Below are positions 7,500 through 15,509 of a DNA stretch of 21,558 nt, in pieces. The notes beneath the pieces were generated by a model. The model saw only the letters and a list, made by a program, of their open reading frames with translations, searched no databases and was not told where the DNA came from. This stretch comes from CAYTID01 sp964437735 (GTDB taxonomy: Bacteria > Bacteroidota > Ignavibacteria > UBA10030 > BY39). The stretch lies in contig CAYTID010000036.1 in the NCBI GenBank assembly GCA_964437735.1, positions 1-21,558 of the forward strand. Reading direction: 5' to 3'. Made by a program: the position numbers and the translations under genes. Every line of letters starts with the position of its first letter. The stretch's first letter is position 1.

Positions 7500-9197
7500 A
7501 TGAAAAACTTCATTGCCGCTTTACTTTTATTTTTATTCGTAACAAAATCGATATCATCAGATAACGAATATTATTTCCGCTTTATGATAGAAAATAATAT
7601 AGAACTTGATAAATTAACCGACATTATATCTATAGATAATGTTACCGGTAATCAGGTTTATGCTTATGCTAATGATGCGCAATTTAAGATATTCCGTAAT
7701 TTAAATTACAGTATCGAAATTCTTCCGCACCCAAGCAGTTTGTATTATCACGAGATGGCTGATTCTTATTCAAAAATGCAAAGCTGGGACAAATATCCGA
7801 CCTATCAGGCATACCTTGCAATGATGAGACAGTTTGAAACTTCCTTTCCGCACCTCTGCAAATTAGATACTCTCGGTTATTCAGTTCAGGGGCGTCAAAT
7901 ATTAGGAGTAAAAATTTCAGATAATATAAATTTAGATGAAGACGAACCGGAATTCCTCTATACTTCGACAATGCACGGGGATGAGACAGTCGGTTATGTA
8001 TTATTATTAAGATTAATTGATTATCTATTAAACAATTATGGATTAAAGACTCCCGAAGGTCAAAGGGTAACTAGTTTAGTAAACAATTTAGAAATTTGGA
8101 TAAATCCTTTGGCAAATCCCGATGGCAGCTACTGGCAGGGCGGTGATACAACTCTTAACTTTGCTCGCCGGAATAATGCAAACAATATCGACTTAAATAG
8201 AAATTTTCCCGACAGGATTACGAATCCCAATAATACTACAATCGGAAAACAACCCGAAACAAAAGTTATGATGGAATTTGCGGCGAAACGAAATTTTGTG
8301 CTTTCAGCAAATTTTCACGGCGGCGCTCAAGTTGTAAATTATCCATGGGATAACGGCGCAGCAAGCGGAACTTACTCAGCATCGCCAGATGATGCATGGT
8401 TTATTTACGTATCGCGAAAATATGCATCTCCAAATCCTGATATTATGACAGGTGGTTTTACAAACGGTATAACAAACGGTTGTAAATGGTATGTTATTAA
8501 CGGAGGAAGACAGGATTGGATTTATTATTGGCACGGCAGCCGAGAAACTACGATAGAGTTATGGAATACAAAAAATCCTGCCGGATCAGTTTTACCTCAG
8601 AGATGGACGAATAACAAAGAATCTTTATTAGCTTATATGGAAGAAGCTTCTAAAGGAATACGCGGAATAATTACTGATTTTCATACAGGTATGCCTATCC
8701 GCGCAAAAATTGATGTTGCAGGATTCTCAAATGTTCCGGTGTTTTCAGATTCTATAGTCGGAAACTTCCACCGACTTCTTTTACCGGGAACTTACAATTT
8801 AATAATTTCATCCGACGGATTTTATAAAGATACTTTATATAATATCAATGTTACCGATACAGGGGCAACAAGATTGAATGTAAAATTAAGAAACGCCGCC
8901 ACGAATATATCAAATTCATCCGCCTCGAAGCCTGAACATTTTACGTTTCTGAATAATTATCCAAATCCATTCAATCCTTTAACAACGATAAATTATGAAT
9001 TATCCTCCGGTAGTTTTGTAACGCTAAAGATTCACGATATCTTAGGAATGGAAGTCGCAACATTGGTTGAAACGTTTGAAGATGCCGGGTATAAATCTGT
9101 GCAATTTGACGGAAGTAAACTCAGCAGCGGTGTTTATTATTGCAAACTTACAGCAGGTATCCTTACAAAAACTAATAAACTTTTATTGATAAAATAA
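7500..9197 (+). CDS. Secreted M14 zinc carboxypeptidase with type IX secretion sorting domain
   Basis: An exported metallocarboxypeptidase, 565 residues. Residues 1-20 are a signal peptide. The M14 catalytic domain (about 98-385) has zinc ligands H159 and E162 (HGDE) and H273 (NFHGG), substrate-binding NPDG (206-209), RR (223-224) and LNRN (232-235), and catalytic glutamate E353 (ETTIELW). A carboxypeptidase-regulatory-like beta domain follows (about 386-464), then a Por-type C-terminal domain (about 483-565) with YPNPFNP (487-493), SSGVYYCKL and a terminal basic stretch, which in this group targets proteins to the type IX secretion system. It probably digests peptides outside the cell or at its surface. 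It is the only plus-strand gene, has its own promoter, lacks a Shine-Dalgarno, and its stop lies 12 nt from that of the convergent kamA-like gene. Confidence 0.93.
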   Translation: MKNFIAALLLFLFVTKSISSDNEYYFRFMIENNIELDKLTDIISIDNVTGNQVYAYANDAQFKIFRNLNYSIEILPHPSSLYYHEMADSYSKMQSWDKYPTYQAYLAMMRQFETSFPHLCKLDTLGYSVQGRQILGVKISDNINLDEDEPEFLYTSTMHGDETVGYVLLLRLIDYLLNNYGLKTPEGQRVTSLVNNLEIWINPLANPDGSYWQGGDTTLNFARRNNANNIDLNRNFPDRITNPNNTTIGKQPETKVMMEFAAKRNFVLSANFHGGAQVVNYPWDNGAASGTYSASPDDAWFIYVSRKYASPNPDIMTGGFTNGITNGCKWYVINGGRQDWIYYWHGSRETTIELWNTKNPAGSVLPQRWTNNKESLLAYMEEASKGIRGIITDFHTGMPIRAKIDVAGFSNVPVFSDSIVGNFHRLLLPGTYNLIISSDGFYKDTLYNINVTDTGATRLNVKLRNAATNISNSSASKPEHFTFLNNYPNPFNPLTTINYELSSGSFVTLKIHDILGMEVATLVETFEDAGYKSVQFDGSKLSSGVYYCKLTAGILTKTNKLLLIK

Positions 9198-9209
9198 AAC
9201 TCCGATCAA

Positions 9210-10340
9210 TTATACATCCACTTTTTCGGGTTCATCCACTTTCTTGTTTTTTCTCTTACGCGTAAACGGTTGTTCCACAAATGGCGTCGGTTCCTGTTCT
9301 TCCTCAACGTCGGGGTATGTGAAAATATCGTATTTATAATTGCGAAGTATTATTTGATTACCGGCTCTGCCAACAACATATTGCGGCAATAGCGGAATTT
9401 TTCCCCCGCCGCCGGGAGCGTCTATCACATAATATGGAATTGCCAAACCTGAAGTATGACCCCTCATCTTATCCATTATCTCCAATCCTTTGCTTACAGA
9501 AGTTCTGAAATGATTTGCTCCTTTAGTAATATCGGCTTGGTATAAATAATAAGGTTTAACGCGGATAGCGAGCAATTTGCGCATTAATTCAAGCATCACA
9601 TCAGGATCGTCATTAACCCCTTTCATTAAAACAGCTTGGTTTCCAAGTGGTATTCCGGCATCGGCTAATAACTCACAAGCTTTTTTTGCTTCAGGAGTAA
9701 CTTCCCATGGATGGTTAAAATGTGTGTTTATATATATTGGATGATATTTTTTTAACATCTTTGTAAGTTTCGATGTAATTCGCTGTGGCAAAACACAAGG
9801 CATTTTTGTTCCAAGTCGTATAATCTCAACATGCGGAATCTCCCGTAAACCTTTCAGTATTTTTTCCAACATGTAATCGGTCAACATTAAAGGATCGCCA
9901 CCCGATAATATCACGTCGCGGATTTCAGGATGTCCGGCTATGTAATTGATTCCGTCCTGAATATATTTCATATTAATTTTTGTCGAATCCCCGACTTTAC
10001 GCTTTCGTGTACAAAAGCGGCAGTACATTGAACATTGACTTGTCGTCAGGAACAAAACACGATCGGGATACCTGTGCACAATGCTCGGGACAGGACTGTG
10101 AGAATCTTCAGCGAGCGGATCTTCAGGTAGACCGTCGTACTCAAGTTCAACTTTATCGGGTATACATTGCAGCCAGATCGGGTCGCCGGGGTATCTTATT
10201 AAACTCATGTAGTATGGATTGATACGGATATGAAACAGCTTATTTAATCTTTCTGCCATTTCATTGTCGAATCCAAATCGTTCTACTAAATCTTTAGAAC
10301 TGTCAACACTTTTTCTAAGCATTTCTTGCCAGAGTTCCAT
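9210..10340 (-). CDS. kamA: KamA-family radical SAM lysine 2,3-aminomutase
   Basis: PLP- and SAM-dependent aminomutase, probably turning L-lysine into beta-lysine; 376 residues. The radical SAM cluster is CSMYCRFC (C103, C107, C110). GGDP (147-150) binds SAM. K314 in DAPGGGGK is the expected PLP lysine. D270 (YQAD) and D307 (IDAPG) lie 37 residues apart, the same spacing as the two aspartates D293 and D330 that hold the lysine substrate in the Clostridium enzyme, so lysine is favoured over glutamate. The basic C-terminal tail (361-376) is extra. GGAGG lies about 12 nt before the ATG. It is the last gene of a cluster with two ATP-grasp ligases and an acetyltransferase. EpmB is the alternative, but no efp or epmA is nearby. 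Confidence 0.88.
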   Translation of the reverse strand: MELWQEMLRKSVDSSKDLVERFGFDNEMAERLNKLFHIRINPYYMSLIRYPGDPIWLQCIPDKVELEYDGLPEDPLAEDSHSPVPSIVHRYPDRVLFLTTSQCSMYCRFCTRKRKVGDSTKINMKYIQDGINYIAGHPEIRDVILSGGDPLMLTDYMLEKILKGLREIPHVEIIRLGTKMPCVLPQRITSKLTKMLKKYHPIYINTHFNHPWEVTPEAKKACELLADAGIPLGNQAVLMKGVNDDPDVMLELMRKLLAIRVKPYYLYQADITKGANHFRTSVSKGLEIMDKMRGHTSGLAIPYYVIDAPGGGGKIPLLPQYVVGRAGNQIILRNYKYDIFTYPDVEEEQEPTPFVEQPFTRKRKNKKVDEPEKVDV

Positions 10341-10376
10341 TTTTATTAATTTCCTCCGAAATTATTTTTCATATTT

Positions 10377-10847
10377 TTAAAGATATTTTCCATATACTAT
10401 CAGATCGTCCCCGACCTTATAATAATCTTTAATGCGTGATAACTCCTGATACCCCACACGCATGTAAAATTCGCATGTTGATTTATACTTCGGCTGCGAG
10501 GATGTTTCGGCTACGAGTAATCTTCCGTTCATTCTCTTGGCCTGATCCTCTGCAAACCTTATAAGCTTTTTTCCTATACCTTTATTCTGAGTTGACGGCT
10601 TTACGACGATCCAATAAAGATCATAAGTTCCTTCAGTTAACGGAGTCGGACCGATACAAATATAACCTGCAACCGAACCGCCATCTTCGGCTGTATATAA
10701 ATCATAATCCTTCTGATCGGGATTGTTTAAGAAAGTATCTATTAATTCAATTGCAACAGATAATTCTTGATCCGAAAAGAAATCCGTTTCAATAATAAGT
10801 TGTCTAATTGGCGCTTTATCTTCTATTTTAAGCTTTCTGATGACCAT
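10377..10847 (-). CDS. GNAT-family N-acetyltransferase
   Basis: Predicted acetyl-CoA-dependent N-acetyltransferase, 156 residues, single GNAT domain. The acetyl-CoA loop is QNKGIG (87-92) after the strand DLYWIVV (76-82); C-terminal EFYMRVGY (126-133) is the usual motif B region. The open frame extends to 10874, but I chose the ATG at 10847 because a purine-rich GAGAGAAG sits just upstream and the GNAT fold begins at VIRKLKIED. The start lies inside the end of the preceding ATP-grasp gene (20-nt overlap), indicating translational coupling, and kamA follows after 36 nt. By context it may acetylate beta-lysine or the cluster product. It is much shorter than AblB, the known beta-lysine acetyltransferase, so it is not a simple equivalent. 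Confidence 0.85.
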   Translation of the reverse strand: MVIRKLKIEDKAPIRQLIIETDFFSDQELSVAIELIDTFLNNPDQKDYDLYTAEDGGSVAGYICIGPTPLTEGTYDLYWIVVKPSTQNKGIGKKLIRFAEDQAKRMNGRLLVAETSSQPKYKSTCEFYMRVGYQELSRIKDYYKVGDDLIVYGKYL

Positions 10848-11922
10848 TTCTTCTCTCAAACGCCAGATCAACAATACTTTTTATCATCGTCCCAAACGTG
10901 TATCCTGCCGCTTTTGCAGACCTGGCAAAACCTGCATCAGCCGCAATATCCGGATTCGGATTTACTTCCAAAATATATGGTTTATTACTTTTTGTTAACC
11001 GAAAATCAACGCGCGCATAATCACGGCATCCTACTATTTTATATGCTTTTAATGCTAACTCTTTTATCTTTTTTTCAACATTTTTCGGCAATTTTGCCGG
11101 ACATTTACCTTTAGTGTTTTCGTATTCCATCGAACCTTTCATCCATTTTGCATTGTAGGTAATTATTTTGTGATAATCACTAGGAAGTGTTGACATATCA
11201 ATTTCCGAAATGGGAAGAGTCACAGGATTGTGATTGCCTAATAGTGCCACATTTAATTCCCGCCCGTCTATATATTCTTCAACAAGAGCTGCATAATGAA
11301 ATTTTGAACATATAAACTGCACTTTTTCTTTTAACGATTTGATATTGTACACAACGGAATCACTACTGATACCGACACTTGCGTCTTCTTGTGAAGGTTT
11401 GACTATCAAGGGATATTTTAAACCTTTTTTTAACTTGATATTTTCCGGATTATCAAATAGTTGATATTTCGGAGTCGGCAATCCATGAAACAGTAACAAA
11501 TCTTTTACTTTGGCTTTATTCAAAGCGAGCCCCAAAGCCATTGGAGGCGCGCCTGTATACGGAATTTTTAAAAGTTCGTAAATTCCGGCAACATGAACTT
11601 CATGTATTGCTTCATTACCGATGCTTTCGCATATATTAAATACTACATCGGGTTTCTTTTTCGTTAAAAAATTTATCAGTTTAATGATATCGCTGTTTAC
11701 GTTATAAAGTGTAGTAGTGAATCCGGTTTCCAAAAGGGCTCTTTTAATGTCGTTCATTTCATCAACGACACCTGCTTCCGACATATCAACAAACGATTCG
11801 AGATTTTTCAATGAAGGATTTTCTGTATCAAATCCATACGCTGAGGATGTAACAAATTGTTTTCCTTCGGGTGTTGTTACCGTGGGTTCATTATATAATA
11901 TTGCTACATGTATTTTTTTCAT
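10828..11922 (-). CDS. ATP-grasp ligase, D-Ala-D-Ala ligase-like (copy 2 of tandem pair)
   Basis: ATP-dependent carboxylate-amine ligase of the Ddl-like ATP-grasp type, 364 residues. It has an N-terminal lobe with VVFNICES (93-100), IPYTGAP (120-126), ATP-binding IVKPSQEDASVGIS (173-186), VEEYIDGREL (214-223), and the metal-binding C-terminal ARVDFRL...ILEVNPNPDI (303-326). ITYNAKW (254-260) corresponds to the lid around Tyr in Ddl. The Ddl N-terminal GGxSxExxVS motif and the C-terminal LPGMTxxSL that bind the two D-alanines are missing, so the substrates probably differ. It begins 32 nt before the end of the upstream paralogue and overlaps the acetyltransferase start. The two paralogues are clearly related but diverged along their whole length. 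Cytosolic. Confidence 0.87.
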   Translation of the reverse strand: MKKIHVAILYNEPTVTTPEGKQFVTSSAYGFDTENPSLKNLESFVDMSEAGVVDEMNDIKRALLETGFTTTLYNVNSDIIKLINFLTKKKPDVVFNICESIGNEAIHEVHVAGIYELLKIPYTGAPPMALGLALNKAKVKDLLLFHGLPTPKYQLFDNPENIKLKKGLKYPLIVKPSQEDASVGISSDSVVYNIKSLKEKVQFICSKFHYAALVEEYIDGRELNVALLGNHNPVTLPISEIDMSTLPSDYHKIITYNAKWMKGSMEYENTKGKCPAKLPKNVEKKIKELALKAYKIVGCRDYARVDFRLTKSNKPYILEVNPNPDIAADAGFARSAKAAGYTFGTMIKSIVDLAFERRNGHQKA

Positions 11923-13042
11923 TCAACACTGTTCTATTTTGTAAATTATAACGCTCGATAGCAGACTGAAGCACACTTTGAATTAATTGGTTGTACGTCA
12001 ATCCGGCAGCTCTGGCGGCTTTTGGAAAACACGAATTGTCTTCCGGCTTTGGCAGGATACCGGGAAGCGGATTTAATTCCAATATGTTTGCGTTACCTTC
12101 CGAGTTCAATCTTACATCAATCCTGCACCAATCCTTACAGCGCATAATATTGTATGTCTTTAAACAGATATCTTCAATCTCGGCTTTTAATACCGGAGAT
12201 AACTTTGCGGGACACTCAAAAATTTCCAAAGGAGAATCCGATCGATCCCAAATCCATTTCGCTTCGTATGAATATATTGGATTTACTCCATCAGGTAATG
12301 TATCAAATTTTATTTCAACTATCGGAAGTACGTTCTTTTTTTCGCCGTTTCCGAGAATAGCTACTGTAAATTCCCTTCCGTCAATAAATTCCTCAACGAT
12401 TGCTGATTGACCGTATTGTTCTATTGTATACTTAACCTGATTAACCAGCTCATCCCAATTATTGACTATGGATGAATTATAAATCCCTTTACTGGATCCT
12501 TCGTGTTGTGGTTTAACAATACTTGGAAATTTTACAGAAATACCAGCCAGGTCCGAAACCTTCGAAATCAGGCTAAATTTAGGAGTTGGGATACCGTGGT
12601 AGGATAAAATTTCCTTCGTCCTGGCTTTATCAAGGCAAGTTCCTAACGTAAGTGGGTCTGAGCCGGTGTAAGGAATTTGGAGAAGGTCAAGAATTGCAGG
12701 TATCTGCGCCTCGCGAGATAGTCCATTAAATCCTTCTGCAATGTTAAAAACGATATCGGGTTTAATTTGCTTGAGATTATGGTAGGCATCCTCATCAGCT
12801 TCGACAAGTGTGACAGTGTGAAATTCCGCGAGCGCTTCTCTTACTGCATTGATAGTTTCAAATGTATCCCACTCAGCATATGTATCATCCGCTTTTTTTA
12901 CTAATTTCGAAATGATCCCGACTTCTGTCGGTTCATTTTTTTCACCCGGACTTATATTTGGATCGTCTTCGGGTTGCTCGTTTTTACTCTCATCCTTTTT
13001 CTGATTGTAAACGAGCGAAACGTTCAACGGAAGATTTAACAA
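11891..13042 (-). CDS. ATP-grasp ligase, D-Ala-D-Ala ligase-like (copy 1 of tandem pair)
   Basis: First gene of the KamA cluster, 383 residues, same Ddl-like ATP-grasp architecture as its neighbour. Motifs are IVFNIAEG (97-104), IPYTGSDPLTLG (123-134), IVKPQHEGSSKG (175-186), VEEFIDGREF (216-225), YSYEAKW (257-263) and CRIDVRL...ILELNPLPG (306-328). The GSSKG loop and NPLPG are closer to true Ddl than in copy 2, but the N-terminal GGxSxE motif is replaced by an acidic, low-complexity insert (14-40). It probably joins an amino acid or small peptide to another amine. The start is TTG at 13042 with only a distant AGAGG; no better start is open upstream, so the exact N-terminus is uncertain. A promoter lies about 100 nt upstream. 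Confidence 0.85.
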   Translation of the reverse strand: MLNLPLNVSLVYNQKKDESKNEQPEDDPNISPGEKNEPTEVGIISKLVKKADDTYAEWDTFETINAVREALAEFHTVTLVEADEDAYHNLKQIKPDIVFNIAEGFNGLSREAQIPAILDLLQIPYTGSDPLTLGTCLDKARTKEILSYHGIPTPKFSLISKVSDLAGISVKFPSIVKPQHEGSSKGIYNSSIVNNWDELVNQVKYTIEQYGQSAIVEEFIDGREFTVAILGNGEKKNVLPIVEIKFDTLPDGVNPIYSYEAKWIWDRSDSPLEIFECPAKLSPVLKAEIEDICLKTYNIMRCKDWCRIDVRLNSEGNANILELNPLPGILPKPEDNSCFPKAARAAGLTYNQLIQSVLQSAIERYNLQNRTVLNEKNTCSNII

Positions 13043-13134
13043 CGAACTCGTTCTGACCTCTAAATTTGTTCTACATATTTTTTTAGTAAGCGTTGTCAGA
13101 TTTTAAATCATCAAACATTACGTTTACGAATGTA

Positions 13135-13162
13135 AATATAAAATTTTTACACATTAAGTCAA
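13135..13162 (-). promoter_or_regulatory. Predicted promoter of the ATP-grasp/GNAT/KamA cluster
   Basis: On the minus strand, TTGACT (13162-13157) is followed after 16 bases by TATATT (13140-13135). Transcription would start near 13128, giving a leader of about 85 nt. The leader start carries a small inverted repeat, TTTAC/GTAAA (13123-13127 and 13132-13136), which overlaps the -10 edge and could be an operator; it is too short to be convincing. Confidence 0.5.
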
Positions 13163-13181
13163 GAAAAAAATGCATTTTTCA

Positions 13182-13220
13182 GTAAAAAGAAAAAATATAT
13201 TTTTTGTGATTTGTTTTTAC
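13182..13220 (-). terminator. Weak terminator-like inverted repeat after recG
   Basis: GTAAAAA (13182-13188) pairs with TTTTTAC (13214-13220), and inside lies a perfect 16-bp palindrome, A6-TATA-T6 (13190-13205). On the minus strand this comes 25-63 nt after the recG stop, before the next gene's promoter, which is where a terminator is needed. The stem is all AT apart from one pair, so it would be weak; this is a tentative call. Confidence 0.25.
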
Positions 13221-13244
13221 CGGAAGAAAAAAAATCGAATGTGA

Positions 13245-15482
13245 TTAGCCAACATGAAAAATTGATAGTGAGTCTTTCAGCTTTTCAAAAAAATGTTGTC
13301 GAAGTTTTTTATTTTCATCAACGCGAAGGTGAGAATCTTTCACAATAAGGTCGAACGCCTCTTTGCGCGCTATTGTTATGATTTCCAGATCCTCAACCAC
13401 GTTGGCAATTTTAAATTCAGGCATTCCGCTTTGGCGTGTTCCGAAAAAATCACCCGGACCGCGAAGTTTGAGGTCAACCTCTGCGATTTTAAAACCATCG
13501 TTCGTATCAATCATAGATTGTATTCGTGTTACTGCTTTTTGTTTATCCGAATCTATTTCATCTGTAAAATTTAATTTGGTGTTTGAGTTTGTTAAATATT
13601 TTGATAACCAATCGGGTACCACCAGATAACAAAAGGATTGCTTACTGCCTCTGCCAACTCTGCCGCGTAACTGATGAAGCTGGGCGAGACCAAACCGTTC
13701 GGCATGTTCAATGATCATAACTGTAGCATTTGGAATATCGATTCCTACCTCAATTACGGTTGTAGAGACCAAAATACTCAGCTTACCCTTACGAAATTCT
13801 TCCATTATAGCATCTTTCTCCTCAGAAGAAAAACGTCCGTGAATTAAACCAATATTTTTATCGGGGAATATATCTCTTTTTAAAATTTCATAGCTATCAG
13901 TTGCAGTTTTTAAATCTATTTTTTCAGATTCTTCGATGAGAGGATAGATTATAAAGACTTGTTCCCCTTTTTCTATGCTCTCTCTAATAATCCGGTAAAC
14001 TTTCTGCATTTGACTTTCCGGAATCATTTGAGTTTTTATCGGCTTCCTGTCTTTCGGCATTTCATCTATAACCGACACATCAAGGTCTCCGTAAACAGTC
14101 AGTGAGAGTGTACGTGGAATCGGTGTAGCAGTCATCACAAGCACGTCAGGCTCAATTGCGGAATCATCAATATTATCAACAGATTGCAAGCTTTTTTTCC
14201 CTTTATTCAGTATTTCCGCCCGTTGTGCCACTCCAAAACGGTGTTGTTCATCAATAACAACTAAACCGACTTTTGCAAATTCAACATTTTCCTGAATCAA
14301 CGCATGTGTACCGATAACGATTTTCGTTTTTCCTGAAAGTATGTTTTCAGAAATTTTTGAGCGGACGGATTTTTTTTGACCGCCTAATAAGAGTTCAACT
14401 TCAAGAGGAATATTGTTTAGCAATTGACAAATTGTTTTATAATGCTGCTCAGCCAGGATTTCGGTTGGCGCCATTAATACAACTTGGTAACCGTTGTCTA
14501 TCGCGATAAGCATAGCTATCAATGCGACGATTGTCTTGCCACTACCGACATCCCCTTGCAATAGACGGTTCATCGGACGGGGGCTCTTCATATCTTCTGC
14601 AATTTCGTTAATAACTTTCACCTGAGCTTTGGTAAGCTTAAACTTAAGTGAGTCAACCAAATTTCTGGCGAGTCTGCTTTCAACAGTAAACGAGATTCCG
14701 GGAAGCCGATGTTTTGTTTGCTGAGATCGTATGGCAAGCAGTAATGAATAATCAAACCATTCATCAAATTTCAGTCTGTAGCGGGCAAATTTTTTTTCAT
14801 CAGTCGTGGCAGGAAAGTGTATCGCTCTGATTGCATCGGGTAATTTTAACAACTTATTATTTTCCCGTATTCCGGCAGGCATATGGTCTTCAACCATATG
14901 GGCAAATTGGTCAACTACGTTTTTCATTAGCTTCCTGAAAACCGTGTCGGTGATTTTCACATTTCTGAATTCTTCTCCCGACGGATACTTAGGAATAATT
15001 CCTTTTGTATGAAGAAAACCTTTTAAATCATTCTCATCCCCGGTTTCTAATCTGTCAATTCTCGGATGAACAATCTGAGGTCTGTTTCGGTATATATTCA
15101 CTTTTCCCGATACAGCAATTGTTTCACCGACTTTAAAAGCTGACTCAAAATATTTAATGTTTTGAAAAAAAACCAGAGGCATGGCGCCTGTTTCATCACC
15201 GATAATTATTATACAGCGTCTCGCCGGAGGACGTCCTACAATATCAATCGCACGGACAACTCCCACGGAGGATATTCTTTTCCCTGTTTCAGAAAATTTA
15301 TTCAGTGAACTTATTGGGGTTATTTCAGAAAGGTCGAAGTAATCGAATGGAAAGTAGTATAATAAATCGTATACACAATTTATCCCATACCTGGAAAAGA
15401 CTTCAGCCCGTCGTTCGCCTATGCCTTTAATATATCGGACAGGAGTGTTTAAATCGGGATTTTGTGGTAACACTCTGTTCAT
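13245..15482 (-). CDS. recG: ATP-dependent DNA helicase RecG
   Basis: Branch-migrating helicase that remodels stalled replication forks and Holliday junctions. The 745 residues show an N-terminal wedge region with an OB-fold (about 66-145: GKRISSVGVVRAIDIVGRPP ... VSGKVNIYRNRPQIVHPR), then superfamily 2 helicase motifs: Walker A GDVGSGKT (310-317), APTEILAEQH (338-347), DEQH (411-414), TATPIPRTL (451-459), STTVIEVGIDIPNA (573-586) and QLRGRVGRG (604-612), followed by the usual C-terminal GPGDFFGTRQSG segment. A short insert rich in Ser/Asp sits at 431-446. No Shine-Dalgarno is evident before the ATG. It is the last gene of the plsY-gpsA-recG run, 27 nt after gpsA. Length is normal for the family. 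Confidence 0.97.
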   Translation of the reverse strand: MNRVLPQNPDLNTPVRYIKGIGERRAEVFSRYGINCVYDLLYYFPFDYFDLSEITPISSLNKFSETGKRISSVGVVRAIDIVGRPPARRCIIIIGDETGAMPLVFFQNIKYFESAFKVGETIAVSGKVNIYRNRPQIVHPRIDRLETGDENDLKGFLHTKGIIPKYPSGEEFRNVKITDTVFRKLMKNVVDQFAHMVEDHMPAGIRENNKLLKLPDAIRAIHFPATTDEKKFARYRLKFDEWFDYSLLLAIRSQQTKHRLPGISFTVESRLARNLVDSLKFKLTKAQVKVINEIAEDMKSPRPMNRLLQGDVGSGKTIVALIAMLIAIDNGYQVVLMAPTEILAEQHYKTICQLLNNIPLEVELLLGGQKKSVRSKISENILSGKTKIVIGTHALIQENVEFAKVGLVVIDEQHRFGVAQRAEILNKGKKSLQSVDNIDDSAIEPDVLVMTATPIPRTLSLTVYGDLDVSVIDEMPKDRKPIKTQMIPESQMQKVYRIIRESIEKGEQVFIIYPLIEESEKIDLKTATDSYEILKRDIFPDKNIGLIHGRFSSEEKDAIMEEFRKGKLSILVSTTVIEVGIDIPNATVMIIEHAERFGLAQLHQLRGRVGRGSKQSFCYLVVPDWLSKYLTNSNTKLNFTDEIDSDKQKAVTRIQSMIDTNDGFKIAEVDLKLRGPGDFFGTRQSGMPEFKIANVVEDLEIITIARKEAFDLIVKDSHLRVDENKKLRQHFFEKLKDSLSIFHVG

Positions 15483-15509
15483 GGAATGTTCAATTCAATA
15501 AGAATAATA

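Noticed and set aside
9198..9209. Bidirectional terminator between the convergent carboxypeptidase and kamA genes
   Set aside because: Only 12 bases separate the stops; the nearby TTTTAT/ATAAAA stem has a 2-nt loop, and no GC-rich hairpin is present.
2417..10340. A link between the deoxyhypusine-synthase-like gene and the lysine aminomutase as an EF-P or hypusine modification system
   Set aside because: They lie about 6 kb apart in different transcripts, the DHS-like protein lacks the catalytic lysine, and no efp, epmA or epmC is visible.
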